A stretch of 64,000 nt of DNA from Stutzerimonas nitrititolerans (GCF_003696285.1 NZ_RFFL01000007.1:62001-126000); one strand, 5' to 3'; shown: positions 51,630-61,105, counted from the stretch's first letter. Made by a program: numbers and translations. Notes: generated by a model not told the origin, from the letters alone.

Positions 51630-53230
51630 GGGACAACCTGCTCGCGCGGCCAGGTCAGGCTGAAACGCGCGCCGCCCAGCTCGCTGCTGCCGACCCCGGC
51701 GCGGCCGCCATGCCAGTAGATGATCCGGCGCACGATCGACAGCCCCAAGCCATGCCCGCCCGACGCACGTGTGCGGCTGTCGTCGAGCCGCAGGAAGGGG
51801 GTGAAGATGCGCTCCCAGGCCTCCTCCGGTACGCCCGGCCCATCGTCGTCGACCACCAGCCGAGCCTGTTGCGCGTCGATGATGAAGCTGACCTGCACCC
51901 GCGTTTCGGCGTGGCGCATGGCATTCGTCACCAGGTTGCTCAAGGCGCGCCGCAGATAATGCGGCTCGGCCTGGGCCCAACTGCCGCCGTCGGCCACCAC
52001 GAGGCAATGACCGCGCTCTACCGTCACGTCCGCACGCAGGGGCGCCAGCTCGCCGATCACCTGATCGACCAGCGCCGCCAGGTCGACCGCGCTGAAGGCC
52101 AGCGCCGGCGAACCGCGTTCGAGGCGGGTGTACACCAGCATCTCGTCCACCAGCCGGTCCAGGTCCTCGATATCGGTGTCCATGCCATCGAGGTACTTGC
52201 CGCGGGTGGCCGCGTCTTCCGCATCACCGGCCATCTCCAGACCGAAACGCAGCCGCGCGACCGGCGTGCGCAACTCGTGCGCGACCGCGCTGACCATCTC
52301 GCGCTGGACCGCCAGCAGGCGCTGCAGATGCCTGGCCATGTCATTGAAGGCGGCCGCCAGACGCCCGACCGAATCGGTGCCGGCATCCGGCACGCGCACC
52401 TCCAGATTGCCGCTGGCGATGCGCGTGGCTGCGCCTTCCAGCTCGCTCAGGCGCTGTTCCAGCTGACGCACCAGCAGATAGACCGTCAGGCCGATCAGCG
52501 ACAGCCCCAATACTCCGATCAAAAGCAGCAACTGCGCGGGATAGGGGTTCATCTGGTACAGCGGCCCCAGCTGCATGATCCAGGGTGTGCCGGCGACGGC
52601 GGCGAACACCCGGATCGCGTCGCCGCCGCGATCGAGCGCCATCACCGTATCGCCCTCATCCAGGCGGCGGCGCTGATCGTCGTCGAGGTTGGCATTGTCG
52701 CGGGTCAACAGGCTCAGCTCGTAACCGAAACCGTGCCTGGCTTTGAGCTCCGCAAGCCGCTGGGGCTGTTCCTCCTCGGGATAACGCACCAGTTCGTCGA
52801 TCAGCAGGTAGATGGTGGCCCGCGCCAGCTGTTCGCTGACCTGCTCGACATCGCCGGTCAGCACCAGCCCGTCGCTGGCCCTGACCAGCGCGTACACGGT
52901 GACTCGGCCCGGATGCAGCGACTCGACCAGCACCTGGCCGCGCAGCAGGCGGGCTTCGAGGCGGCTCTCCAAACTCACGTCCGAGAGGGTGCGTACCCGT
53001 AGCGGAATGCCCAGCAGGCGCCCCCAGAGATTGGCCGCCTGGCGCCTTTCGATGGGCGTCATGCTCTGCATGTTGTACGCCATCAGGCGGAAGGTGCCGC
53101 CGGCCAGGCTTTCGCGATGCTTGTCGGCGCGGACCTCGTTGAGCAGCTGCAGGCCGCCAGCGCCCAGCAGTGCCACCAGCACCAGCACTGCCAGCATGCC
53201 GCCGTAGATACGCAGGAAGATGGAATTCAT
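51626..53230 (-). CDS. Sensor histidine kinase, RstB-like
   Basis: A 534-residue membrane kinase. TM1 (MLAVLVLVALLGAGGLQLL) is followed by a periplasmic domain of about 190 residues, TM2 (LLLLIGVLGLSLIGLTVYLL), a HAMP domain, the H-box VSAVAHELRTPVARLRFGLE, and an ATPase domain with NLVTNAMRH, DDDGPGVPEEAWERIFTPF and GGHGLGLSIVRRI. The pair most resembles RstAB/ParRS-like systems. The final codon and TAG stop come from a REP unit, so the C-terminus may have been set by REP insertion. The cognate regulator lies 53 bases upstream. Confidence 0.86.
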   Translation of the reverse strand: MNSIFLRIYGGMLAVLVLVALLGAGGLQLLNEVRADKHRESLAGGTFRLMAYNMQSMTPIERRQAANLWGRLLGIPLRVRTLSDVSLESRLEARLLRGQVLVESLHPGRVTVYALVRASDGLVLTGDVEQVSEQLARATIYLLIDELVRYPEEEQPQRLAELKARHGFGYELSLLTRDNANLDDDQRRRLDEGDTVMALDRGGDAIRVFAAVAGTPWIMQLGPLYQMNPYPAQLLLLIGVLGLSLIGLTVYLLVRQLEQRLSELEGAATRIASGNLEVRVPDAGTDSVGRLAAAFNDMARHLQRLLAVQREMVSAVAHELRTPVARLRFGLEMAGDAEDAATRGKYLDGMDTDIEDLDRLVDEMLVYTRLERGSPALAFSAVDLAALVDQVIGELAPLRADVTVERGHCLVVADGGSWAQAEPHYLRRALSNLVTNAMRHAETRVQVSFIIDAQQARLVVDDDGPGVPEEAWERIFTPFLRLDDSRTRASGGHGLGLSIVRRIIYWHGGRAGVGSSELGGARFSLTWPREQVVP

Positions 53231-53283
53231 CAGGCGTCCAGGGTCTCACGCGCGACGCACAGCGGGATCACCGGCGGCATCGC

Positions 53284-53994
53284 TCAGGCAAAGGCTTCGG
53301 AGACGAACAGATAGCCCTTGCCACGCACGGTCTTGATCAGGCGCGGATGCTCCGGGTCATCGCCGATCTTCGGCCGGATGCGCGAAATGCGCACGTCGAT
53401 GGAACGATCCTGGCCGTCGTATTCGATGCCGCGCAACTGGGCAAAGATCTCCTCGCGGGAAAGAATGCGCCCGCCATTGGACGCCAGCAACCAGAGCAGG
53501 TCGAACTCGGCGCCGGTCAGCTCGATCAGCTGTTCGCGCAGCCAGGCCTCGCGCAGGGCGCTGTCGATCACCAGCGGGCCGAATTGCAGCCGCCTGGCGT
53601 TCACTGCCACGCCCTCTGGGCTCTCGCGGCGGCGCAGCAAGACCCGGATCCGCGCCAGCAACAGCCGTGGGCGCACCGGCTTGCAGACATAGTCATCGGC
53701 GCCGGTTTCCAGCCCCAGCACCTGATCGAGATCGTCGGCCCGCGCCGTGAGCATCAGGATGGGGCCGTCATAACGATCTCGGACCTTGCGGCAGATCGAC
53801 AGGCCGTCTTCGCCGGGCAACATCAGGTCAAGCACCACCAGATCGGGCGCCTCCTCGACGATGCGCTGCGCCGCGAGTGCGCCATCGGCCTCGATGGAAA
53901 CCTGCAGGCCGTTGCTTTCCAGATACTCGCGGGTCAGCTCGGCCAGCCGCTGATCGTCCTCGACGATCAGGATGCGCCAGGCACCTTGTTCCAT
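53284..53994 (-). CDS. OmpR-family response regulator, RstA-like
   Basis: A 236-residue regulator. The receiver domain starts with RILIVEDDQRLAELTREYLE, has the phospho-acceptor aspartate in LVVLDLMLPGEDGLSICRKV and the conserved lysine in DDYVCKPVRPRLLL. The C-terminal winged helix contains LTGAEFDLLWLLASNGGRIL, DGQDRSIDVRISRIRPKIGD and KTVRGKGYLFV. It precedes the kinase gene and is expected to be its partner. The regulon is unknown. Confidence 0.9.
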   Translation of the reverse strand: MEQGAWRILIVEDDQRLAELTREYLESNGLQVSIEADGALAAQRIVEEAPDLVVLDLMLPGEDGLSICRKVRDRYDGPILMLTARADDLDQVLGLETGADDYVCKPVRPRLLLARIRVLLRRRESPEGVAVNARRLQFGPLVIDSALREAWLREQLIELTGAEFDLLWLLASNGGRILSREEIFAQLRGIEYDGQDRSIDVRISRIRPKIGDDPEHPRLIKTVRGKGYLFVSEAFA

Positions 53995-54168
53995 CTACTT
54001 CACTCCCTCAATGCTTCGGCCGATTGTATCTTCACGGCGCAGCGGGATGGCAATCGCGACAGCCCCACCGGATTCATCGCCGTGATGACGGCGAGCTCCC
54101 TACCAGGCCAGGTAACCGGCCAGCGCTGCGGACAATAGCCGGAGCGCCCCAAGCGGTCATTTTTCCGA

Positions 54169-54184
54169 ACACTACATATAGTGT
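54169..54184. promoter_or_regulatory. NrdR box 1 upstream of nrdA
   Basis: ACACTACATATAGTGT is a near-perfect palindrome that matches the NrdR consensus ACACWATATWTWGTGT except for one base. It lies about 600 bases ahead of the nrdA ATG, closer to the response-regulator gene start (53994) than usual. Confidence 0.65.
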
Positions 54185-54312
54185 TTTCGCAATGCGGGCG
54201 AAAGGCCTTGAGCAGGCTCAATTCCCACGGCATTTCGTCGGTTGCCCGCTATCCCTTGGCCCATGCGGCCTGCTTTGGCGCCGGCCTTTTTCACCCACAA
54301 ATCGCCCACATG

Positions 54313-54321
54313 TTATCCACA
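54313..54321 (+). promoter_or_regulatory. DnaA box upstream of nrdA
   Basis: TTATCCACA is a perfect consensus DnaA box. DnaA control of nrdAB is known in E. coli. A loose Anr/FNR-like sequence, TTGATTTAGGTCAT, lies at 54342-54355. The remainder of the 53995-54782 gap holds no gene that I can support. Confidence 0.6.
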
Positions 54322-54580
54322 GGTTGTTCCTGCTCCGCGCCTTGATTTAGGTCATGATCGGCACTATCGTGTCGCCCGCTTGCGATCAGGCCCAATATGT
54401 TGGGGCTGAAATCAGCCAAAGACACAAGATCGCAAAAAAGCAAGGCATTTATTTCAACGCCTCACCCGGCACCCACGACATCGCCCCGCAAGCCAGGAAA
54501 CAGCGCGTTCGGCAGCAGATGGAGGTACCGGGGCGATGCCTCTCCCGATGCCCATGGATGGTTGTCCCACCAAGCGCATC

Positions 54581-54596
54581 ACACTATATGTTGTGT
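54581..54596. promoter_or_regulatory. NrdR box 2 upstream of nrdA
   Basis: ACACTATATGTTGTGT matches the NrdR consensus closely. It is about 190 bases ahead of the nrdA start and is the likelier operative repressor site for the nrdAB promoter. Confidence 0.75.
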
Positions 54597-54782
54597 TTCA
54601 AGGTTGTGATCCTCACGGGTGATGACTATGCTTCGTGACATTCGATTCGTAGCGTCCTTCAGAGACATCCCATGCGTCGCGCACCAGCGCGCGCCACTGT
54701 AATAACCGAGACCACGGGCCGCGGCAGAATGGCCTTGATACCTAACGTGCGACAGCGACATAAAGAGAATCCGGAGACCCCC

Positions 54783-57680
54783 ATGCAGAACGAGTCCATT
54801 CGCGAGAATTCGCAGGCAGCCGATACCACACCGGATCTGGCCGCCACCGCGCCGGGCCAGCTACGCGTGATCAAGCGCAACGGCACCGTGGTGCCCTACA
54901 CCGATGACAAGATCACCGTTGCCATCACCAAGGCCTTTCTCGCAGTGGAAGGTGGCAGCGCCGCCGCTTCCTCGCGCATCCATGACACCGTCGCGCGCCT
55001 GACCGAGCAGGTCACCGCCACCTTCAAGCGCCGCATGCCCTCCGGCGGCACCATCCATATCGAGGAAATCCAGGACCAGGTCGAACTGGCCCTGATGCGT
55101 GCCGGCGAGCAGAAGGTCGCCCGCGACTACGTGATCTACCGCGAAGCCCAGGCCACCAAGCGCAAGAGCGCCAATGCCGGCAGCGACATCGCCCAGCCGC
55201 ACCCGAGCATTCGTGTCACCCAGGCCGATGGTAGCCAGCGCCCGCTGGACCTGGGCCGTCTGCAGACCATCATCCGCGAAGCCTGCGAAGGCCTGGCCGA
55301 AGTCGATGGCGCGCTGATCGAACGTGAAACCCTGAAGAACCTCTACGACGGTGTCGCGGAAAAAGACGTCAACACCGCCCTGGTGATGACCGCGCGCACT
55401 CTGGTCGAGCGCGAGCCGAACTACTCCTACGTCACCGCCCGACTGCTGATGGACACCCTGCGCGCCGAAGCGCTGGGCTTCCTCGACGTTGCCGAAGCCG
55501 CCACCCACCACGAGATGGCCGACCTCTACGCCAAGGCGCTGCCGGCCTACGTGGAAAAAGGTGTGGAGTTCGAGCTGCTCGACCCGCGCCTGAAGGAGTT
55601 CGACCTGGCCAAGCTGGGCGCCGCGATCAACCATGAGCAGGACCAGCAGTTCACCTACCTCGGCCTGCAGACGCTCTACGACCGCTACTTCATCCACAAG
55701 GACAACATCCGCTTCGAGCTGCCGCAGATCTTCTTCATGCGCGTCGCCATGGGCCTGGCCATCGAGGAAGAACAGCGCGAAGCCCGCGCCATCGAGTTCT
55801 ACAACCTGCTGTCGTCCTTCGACTACATGGCTTCCACGCCGACGCTGTTCAACGCCGGCACCCTGCGTCCGCAGCTGTCCTCCTGCTACCTGACCACCGT
55901 GCCGGACGACCTGGGCGGCATCTACGATTCCATCCGCGATAACGCCCTGCTCTCCAAGTTCGCCGGCGGCCTGGGCAACGACTGGACCCCGGTGCGCGCG
56001 CTGGGCGCCTACATCAAGGGCACCAACGGCAAGTCCCAGGGCGTCGTGCCCTTCCTGAAAGTGGTCAACGACACTGCCGTGGCCGTGAACCAGGGCGGCA
56101 AGCGCAAGGGCGCAGTCTGCGCCTATCTGGAAACCTGGCACCTGGACATCGAGGAATTCCTCGAGCTGCGCAAGAACACCGGTGACGACCGCCGCCGCAC
56201 CCACGACATGAACACCGCCAACTGGATTCCGGACCTGTTCATGAAGCGCGTGTTCGACGACGGCAAGTGGACCCTGTTCTCGCCGAGCGAAGTACCCGAC
56301 CTGCACGACCTCACCGGCAAGGCCTTCGAGGAGCGCTACGAGTACTACGAGGCGATGATCGAGTACGGCAAGATCAAGAACCACAAGACCCTGCAGGCCA
56401 AGGATCTGTGGCGCAAGATGCTCTCCATGCTGTTCGAGACCGGCCACCCCTGGCTGACCTTCAAGGACCCATGCAACCTGCGCAGCCCGCAGCAGCACGT
56501 CGGCGTGGTGCACAGCTCCAACCTCTGCACCGAGATCACGCTGAACACCAACAAGGACGAAATCGCCGTCTGCAACCTGGGCTCGGTCAACCTGCCGAAC
56601 CACATCGTCGACGGCAAGCTCGACACCGCCAAGCTGGAGCGCACCGTGCGCACCGCCGTGCGCATGCTCGATAACGTCATCGACATCAACTACTACTCGG
56701 TGCCGCAGGCGCGCAATTCCAACTTCAAGCACCGCCCGGTGGGCCTGGGCATCATGGGCTTCCAGGACGCGCTGTACCTGCAGCACATCCCCTACGGTTC
56801 CGATGCCGCCATCGATTTCGCCGACAAGTCCATGGAAGCGGTCAGCTACTACGCCATCCAGGCCTCCTGCGACCTGGCCGACGAGCGTGGCGCCTACGAG
56901 ACCTTCCAGGGTTCGCTGTGGAGCCAGGGCATCCTGCCGCTGGATTCGCAGCAGATCCTCATCGAAGCTCGTGGCCAGAAGTACATCGACGTCGACCTTT
57001 CCGAGTCCCTGGACTGGGCCCCGGTACGTGCCCGCGTCAAGAACGGTATCCGCAACTCGAACATCATGGCCATCGCGCCGACCGCGACCATCGCCAACAT
57101 CACCGGCGTGTCGCAGTCCATCGAGCCGACCTACCAGAACCTGTACGTGAAATCGAACCTGTCCGGCGAATTCACCGTGATCAACCCCTACCTGGTACGC
57201 GACCTCAAGGCGCGCGGCCTGTGGGACGCGGTGATGATCAACGACCTCAAGTACTACGACGGTTCCGTGCAGCAGATCGAGCGCATCCCGCAGGAATTGA
57301 AAGACCTCTACGCGACCGCCTTCGAAGTGGAAACCAAGTGGATCGTCGACGCCGCCAGCCGCCGCCAGAAGTGGATCGACCAGGCGCAGTCGCTGAACCT
57401 CTACATCGCCGGCGCCAGCGGCAAGAAGCTCGACGTGACCTACCGCATGGCCTGGTACCGTGGCCTGAAAACCACCTACTACCTCCGTGCCCTGGCCGCG
57501 ACCAGCACCGAGAAGTCCACCGTCAACACCGGCAAGCTCAACGCCGTGTCCAACGGCAGCGGCGACGGCTTCAGCGGCAGTCCGGCGAAGGCGGCTCCGA
57601 CCCCGGAACTGTCCGCCGGCCCGGCACCGGTACCAAAAGCTTGTGCCATCGATGAGCCCGACTGCGAAGCCTGCCAGTGA
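54783..57680 (+). CDS. nrdA: Class Ia ribonucleotide reductase alpha subunit
   Basis: NrdA reduces ribonucleoside diphosphates to deoxy forms, using the radical supplied by NrdB. From the ATG at 54783 (GGAGA site ahead) the product is 965 residues, beginning MQNESIRENSQAADTTPDLA. Two ATP-cone domains follow one another (LRVIKRNGTVVPYTDDKITV and PSIRVTQADGSQRPLDLGRL), the duplicated arrangement known from P. aeruginosa. Active-site segments include LSSCYLTTVPDDLGG, SNLCTEITLNTNKDEIAVCN and NIMAIAPTATIANITGVSQS. The C-terminal redox cysteines are in CAIDEPDCEACQ. Length matches the Pseudomonas family. Confidence 0.96.
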   Translation: MQNESIRENSQAADTTPDLAATAPGQLRVIKRNGTVVPYTDDKITVAITKAFLAVEGGSAAASSRIHDTVARLTEQVTATFKRRMPSGGTIHIEEIQDQVELALMRAGEQKVARDYVIYREAQATKRKSANAGSDIAQPHPSIRVTQADGSQRPLDLGRLQTIIREACEGLAEVDGALIERETLKNLYDGVAEKDVNTALVMTARTLVEREPNYSYVTARLLMDTLRAEALGFLDVAEAATHHEMADLYAKALPAYVEKGVEFELLDPRLKEFDLAKLGAAINHEQDQQFTYLGLQTLYDRYFIHKDNIRFELPQIFFMRVAMGLAIEEEQREARAIEFYNLLSSFDYMASTPTLFNAGTLRPQLSSCYLTTVPDDLGGIYDSIRDNALLSKFAGGLGNDWTPVRALGAYIKGTNGKSQGVVPFLKVVNDTAVAVNQGGKRKGAVCAYLETWHLDIEEFLELRKNTGDDRRRTHDMNTANWIPDLFMKRVFDDGKWTLFSPSEVPDLHDLTGKAFEERYEYYEAMIEYGKIKNHKTLQAKDLWRKMLSMLFETGHPWLTFKDPCNLRSPQQHVGVVHSSNLCTEITLNTNKDEIAVCNLGSVNLPNHIVDGKLDTAKLERTVRTAVRMLDNVIDINYYSVPQARNSNFKHRPVGLGIMGFQDALYLQHIPYGSDAAIDFADKSMEAVSYYAIQASCDLADERGAYETFQGSLWSQGILPLDSQQILIEARGQKYIDVDLSESLDWAPVRARVKNGIRNSNIMAIAPTATIANITGVSQSIEPTYQNLYVKSNLSGEFTVINPYLVRDLKARGLWDAVMINDLKYYDGSVQQIERIPQELKDLYATAFEVETKWIVDAASRRQKWIDQAQSLNLYIAGASGKKLDVTYRMAWYRGLKTTYYLRALAATSTEKSTVNTGKLNAVSNGSGDGFSGSPAKAAPTPELSAGPAPVPKACAIDEPDCEACQ

Positions 57681-57704
57681 GTTAACTGGCGCACGAACCT
57701 GAGC

Positions 57705-57781
57705 GGCGCCCGCGTTGTTGCCGGGCCGCTTCGGCTCCTCACGTACAACAGTACGCTCCGGGGCCAAAGCAACCCGGCGCC
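57705..57781. repeat. Long imperfect hairpin after nrdA
   Basis: A 77-base GC-rich block begins and ends with GGCGCC and folds on itself through GTTGTTGCCGGGCC/GGGGCCAAAGCAAC-like arms. It ends in a small GTAC-AACA-GTAC tip inside CTCACGTAC...GTACGCTCC. It follows the nrdA stop and probably acts as attenuator, terminator or 3' stabiliser between nrdA and nrdB. Confidence 0.6.
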
Positions 57782-57841
57782 TAGCGCTCACTCACTCAGT
57801 TTCGCGCTCGCACCGAGCTGCCGCTGATAAGCGTGCTCTTC

Positions 57842-57863
57842 GTAGGAGCGAACTTGTTCGCGA
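57842..57863 (+). repeat. REP unit, GTAGGAGCGAA type, nrdA-nrdB gap
   Basis: GTAGGAGCGAACTTGTTCGCG is the classic Pseudomonas REP sequence, with GTAG foot and GCGAA/TTCGC stem. It is one of two copies of this subtype in the window. Confidence 0.8.
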
Positions 57864-57922
57864 AACGCTATCCGCCAACTCACAACCTGAGTTAACGCAT
57901 AGCCGAAGCCACCTCAAAACCC

Positions 57923-57962
57923 ATCCCCTCGCCCCTCCGGGGAGAGAGCTAGGGTGAGGGGC
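57923..57962. repeat. CCCCTCGCCCCTCCGGGGAG-type palindrome, nrdA-nrdB gap
   Basis: An imperfect palindrome pairs CCCCTCGCCC with the GGGTGAGGGG part around CTCCGGGGAG. Sequences of this form recur in intergenic regions of many proteobacteria. It precedes nrdB by about 170 bases. Beyond the three repeats listed, the 57681-58133 gap holds no gene that I can support. Confidence 0.6.
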
Positions 57963-58133
57963 AGCCCCACCAGACAACACAAAAGGCCGGCCCTAAACCC
58001 CGACCTAATACAGAACACCGGGACCCGGGCACCACCGCCCTCCCCTGAAGGAACACCGCTTTTGCGTGCAAACCAAAAGCCACCCGAACACTTCCGACCG
58101 GCTACCACCGGTCCCCAATCAGGAGAAACCGCC

Positions 58134-59381
58134 ATGCTGAGCTGGGACGAATTCGACGAAGAAGAAACCACCACTGCCGCGCCGGCCGCCGCTGCCGCAC
58201 AGCCCGCGCAACAGAACACCGCCAAGCTGGACAACGAAGCCGCCGGCTCCGTCGAAGAAGCCCGCGCCGTCGCCGCTGACGACTCCGCTGCCATCGCCCG
58301 CGCCAAGCAGGCGCTCAACGAGCTCGACATCCGCGAAGGCCTCGCCGAACTGGAAGGCGAATCCGCCCGCGTTCACGTCGGCGACAAGCAGATGATCAAC
58401 GCCCGCGCCGACCTCAACCAGCTCGTACCCTTCAAGTACGACTGGGCCTGGCAGAAGTATCTGGATGGTTGCGCCAACCACTGGATGCCGCAGGAAGTGA
58501 ACATGAACGCCGACATCGCCCTGTGGAAGAGCCCGGACGGCCTCTCCGAGGACGAGCGCCGCATCGTCAAGCGCAACCTCGGCTTCTTCTCCACCGCCGA
58601 CAGCCTGGTCGCCAACAACCTCGTGCTGGCCGTGTACCGCCTGATCACCAACCCCGAGTGCCGCCAGTACATCCTGCGCCAGGCCTTCGAAGAGGCGATC
58701 CACACCCACGCCTATCAGTACTGCATCGAATCGCTGGGCATGGATGAAGGCGAGATCTTCAACATGTACCACGAGATCCCGAGCGTCGCGAAAAAGGCCT
58801 CCTGGGGCCTCAAGTACACCCGCTCGATTTCCGATCCGACCTTCCAGACCGGCACCGTCGAGACCGACAAAGAATTCCTGCGCAACCTCATCGCCTACTA
58901 CTGCGTGCTGGAAGGCATCTTCTTCTACTGCGGCTTCACCCAGATCCTCTCCATGGGCCGCCGCAACAAGATGACCGGCACCGCCGAGCAGTTCCAGTAC
59001 ATCCTGCGCGACGAGTCCATGCACCTGAACTTCGGCATCGACGTGATCAACCAGATCAAGATCGAAAACCCACACCTGTGGGACGCCGCCATGAAGGACG
59101 AAGCGACCCAGATGATCCTCCAGGGCACCCAACTGGAAATCGAATACGCCCGCGACACCATGCCCCGCGGCGTCCTCGGCATGAACGCCGCGATGATGGA
59201 GGACTACCTCAAATTCATCGCCAACCGGCGTCTGACGCAGATCGGGTTGAAGGAAGAGTATCCGGGCACCACCAACCCGTTCCCGTGGATGAGCGAGATC
59301 ATGGATTTGAAGAAGGAGAAGAACTTCTTCGAGACGCGGGTGATTGAGTATCAGACGGGTGGGGCGTTGAGCTGGGATTGA
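58134..59381 (+). CDS. nrdB: Class Ia ribonucleotide reductase beta subunit
   Basis: NrdB carries the diiron-tyrosyl radical cofactor. The 415-residue product begins [20 protein letters not shown] with a variable linker. The iron-ligand segments [36 protein letters not shown] and [16 protein letters not shown] follow. The C-terminus [14 protein letters not shown] is the peptide that docks to NrdA. I chose the ATG at 58134 with an AGGAGAA site; the frame is open further upstream. Its TGA overlaps a possible TTG start of the reverse transcriptase frame. Confidence 0.96.
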   Translation: MLSWDEFDEEETTTAAPAAAAAQPAQQNTAKLDNEAAGSVEEARAVAADDSAAIARAKQALNELDIREGLAELEGESARVHVGDKQMINARADLNQLVPFKYDWAWQKYLDGCANHWMPQEVNMNADIALWKSPDGLSEDERRIVKRNLGFFSTADSLVANNLVLAVYRLITNPECRQYILRQAFEEAIHTHAYQYCIESLGMDEGEIFNMYHEIPSVAKKASWGLKYTRSISDPTFQTGTVETDKEFLRNLIAYYCVLEGIFFYCGFTQILSMGRRNKMTGTAEQFQYILRDESMHLNFGIDVINQIKIENPHLWDAAMKDEATQMILQGTQLEIEYARDTMPRGVLGMNAAMMEDYLKFIANRRLTQIGLKEEYPGTTNPFPWMSEIMDLKKEKNFFETRVIEYQTGGALSWD

Positions 59382-59390
59382 CCCTCTTTA

Positions 59391-59416
59391 AGCCAAGGCA
59401 GCGTGTTGCCTTGGCT
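59391..59416. terminator. Hairpin at the nrdB / reverse transcriptase junction
   Basis: A perfect 10-bp stem AGCCAAGGCA/TGCCTTGGCT with a 6-base loop lies 9 bases after the nrdB stop. No T-run follows, so termination is uncertain. It falls 28 bases ahead of the chosen RT start codon and may control read-through into the RT or be part of its RNA. Confidence 0.6.
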
Positions 59417-59443
59417 CATCTAAGATTGCCTGAAGGTGGCTTC

Positions 59444-61006
59444 ATGCTCACGGATGAATCGCTTGAGTTTGCAAGGCAACATATTTTCTGGTTTTACGAC
59501 ACTGACTTCTACCCCAAGCCATTCGAGTTCAAGGCGCTTTGGCATTCATGGGAAGAAGTCAAACAGTACCTGATCTCAACTCCCATACAACAACTTCAGA
59601 CGACGAATCCGAAAGTACTACCTTGGCTCAAAGCGAAGGGTGGCTATCGTGTGGTACACCAACTTGAACCCTTAGACGCCCTCATCTACACAGCCCTCGT
59701 CTATATTTGCGCCGCCGACATAGAACAAGCAAGAATGGTACCTTCCGTTGCTTGTTCCTACCGCATATCTCCGACCGACTCGAGTTTCTTCGCCCATGGC
59801 TCAGGGTTCCCGCTATATCGAAATAGCTGCGAACTTCTATCCAGCCGGCACAATTACGTACTCTCTACCGACATTAGTGATTTTTATAATCAAATATACC
59901 TTCATCGCATCGCCAACTCTATTGAAGCTGTAAGCACCTTTCCGAAGATCGGATCCACCATCGAAAACTTTTTGATGCGATTAAATAACAAGGCTTCCCA
60001 AGGAATCCCCGTTGGCCCTGCCGCGTCAGTTGTACTTGCAGAAGCTATATTGATTGACATCGATCAATTCATTGCAAACAACCACGTGGAGCATGTTCGG
60101 TACGTAGATGACATCCGTATATTCTCCGACTCGCAGAAAGAGCTAGAAGAAATCCTTGAAAGATTGGTTATTTACTTGCACGACCAACATCGACTTAGCT
60201 TGTCCGGTGAAAAAACCAGCATCAGAACCACTGACGAATTTCTTCATGAAGAGCTTCAAAACCAATATCAACTCGAGAAGCTAGAAATTCTAAACGACAT
60301 TGAAGCAGGGAATCCGTATGAAATATATGAAGAGCCTGAAGATGCCGATGCGTTAGATGATGCTGAGGACAACACTAGCGAAGATAATCTATCGCAGACC
60401 CTGCTGGATGCTCTGGTGAGAGCCAAGAATTTTGGCTATGTCGATCTTGCCGTTTTGCGCGCTATCATTCGAAGGGCGAAATCACAAAAAATCCCAGATC
60501 TAGCGGAATTCATACTCACCGATATCGCCTTTTTCAGGCCAGTGATAAATGACGTAGCCTTGTACTTAGACTCGCTACCTTCGGCAGCTTTGTTGAAGCT
60601 GAAGGCGCTATTTTCTAGTTTGTGTAGCGATAGAAAGCTCGAAAGCTTGAGCACAAGAGTATGGATGGAATGGCTCCTAACGAGGCATCCCGATCTCCTT
60701 CAAGAGCAGGCCATTCGAAAATATGTGTACTCAGGGAACACCATAGCCGCCTCATCTGCAGCAATCATTCAAAAGAACCAAGCATGGGCCAAACAAGCAA
60801 AACAAAATTTACTTAGCCTTGCCTCTTGGAATCGCCGAGCCTCTATCTATTCGCTAAGTGCGCTATCCAATGACGAGAAGAACAAATTTATCTCACACAT
60901 AATGCAAAACCCGACAATGACAGCAACCGACAAGTGGGTTTGCAAGTGGGTCAAAGATGGCTGCCCAGAGCTAGACTTTGTTGACCTTGATGATATATTT
61001 GGGTAA
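59444..61006 (+). CDS. Reverse transcriptase, UG/Abi-like, putative defence protein
   Basis: A 520-residue RNA-directed DNA polymerase. The start at ATG 59444 (AAGGTGG site) is preferred over an in-frame TTG at 59378 that overlaps nrdB. Catalytic motifs: motif A STDISDFYNQIY (D143), motif B SQGIPVGPAASVVLAEA (185-201), motif C RYVDDIRIF (YVDD at 220-223). The N-terminal GGYRVVHQLEPLDALIYTAL and CSYRISPTDSSFFAHGSGF are typical of UG/Abi RTs rather than group II introns or retrons. An acidic stretch (about 291-316) leads into a helical repeat-like C-terminal region. GC and codon use are clearly lower than in nrdB. No maturase or integrase domain is present. The group within UG/Abi is not assigned. 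Confidence 0.85.
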   Translation: MLTDESLEFARQHIFWFYDTDFYPKPFEFKALWHSWEEVKQYLISTPIQQLQTTNPKVLPWLKAKGGYRVVHQLEPLDALIYTALVYICAADIEQARMVPSVACSYRISPTDSSFFAHGSGFPLYRNSCELLSSRHNYVLSTDISDFYNQIYLHRIANSIEAVSTFPKIGSTIENFLMRLNNKASQGIPVGPAASVVLAEAILIDIDQFIANNHVEHVRYVDDIRIFSDSQKELEEILERLVIYLHDQHRLSLSGEKTSIRTTDEFLHEELQNQYQLEKLEILNDIEAGNPYEIYEEPEDADALDDAEDNTSEDNLSQTLLDALVRAKNFGYVDLAVLRAIIRRAKSQKIPDLAEFILTDIAFFRPVINDVALYLDSLPSAALLKLKALFSSLCSDRKLESLSTRVWMEWLLTRHPDLLQEQAIRKYVYSGNTIAASSAAIIQKNQAWAKQAKQNLLSLASWNRRASIYSLSALSNDEKNKFISHIMQNPTMTATDKWVCKWVKDGCPELDFVDLDDIFG

Positions 61007-61105
61007 TACCTTCCCGCTTAGATGAAAAATTCCATCTCAGAAAAATAAAAAACCGAGAACGACTCCTCCCTCTATTATCGTCATACATACACGAAAGGCT
61101 CTAGC

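Noticed and set aside
54354..54638. 94-codon frame upstream of nrdA
   Set aside because: It runs through an NrdR box, lacks a good ribosome-binding site and shows no recognisable features.
54861..57791. Long open frame (about 976 codons) antisense to nrdA
   Set aside because: nrdA on the other strand is unmistakable; this is a GC-bias artefact.
59444..61006. Group II intron or retron
   Set aside because: No maturase or endonuclease domain, no domain V-like RNA or msr/msd-type inverted repeats seen upstream, and the N-terminal motifs fit UG/Abi RTs better.
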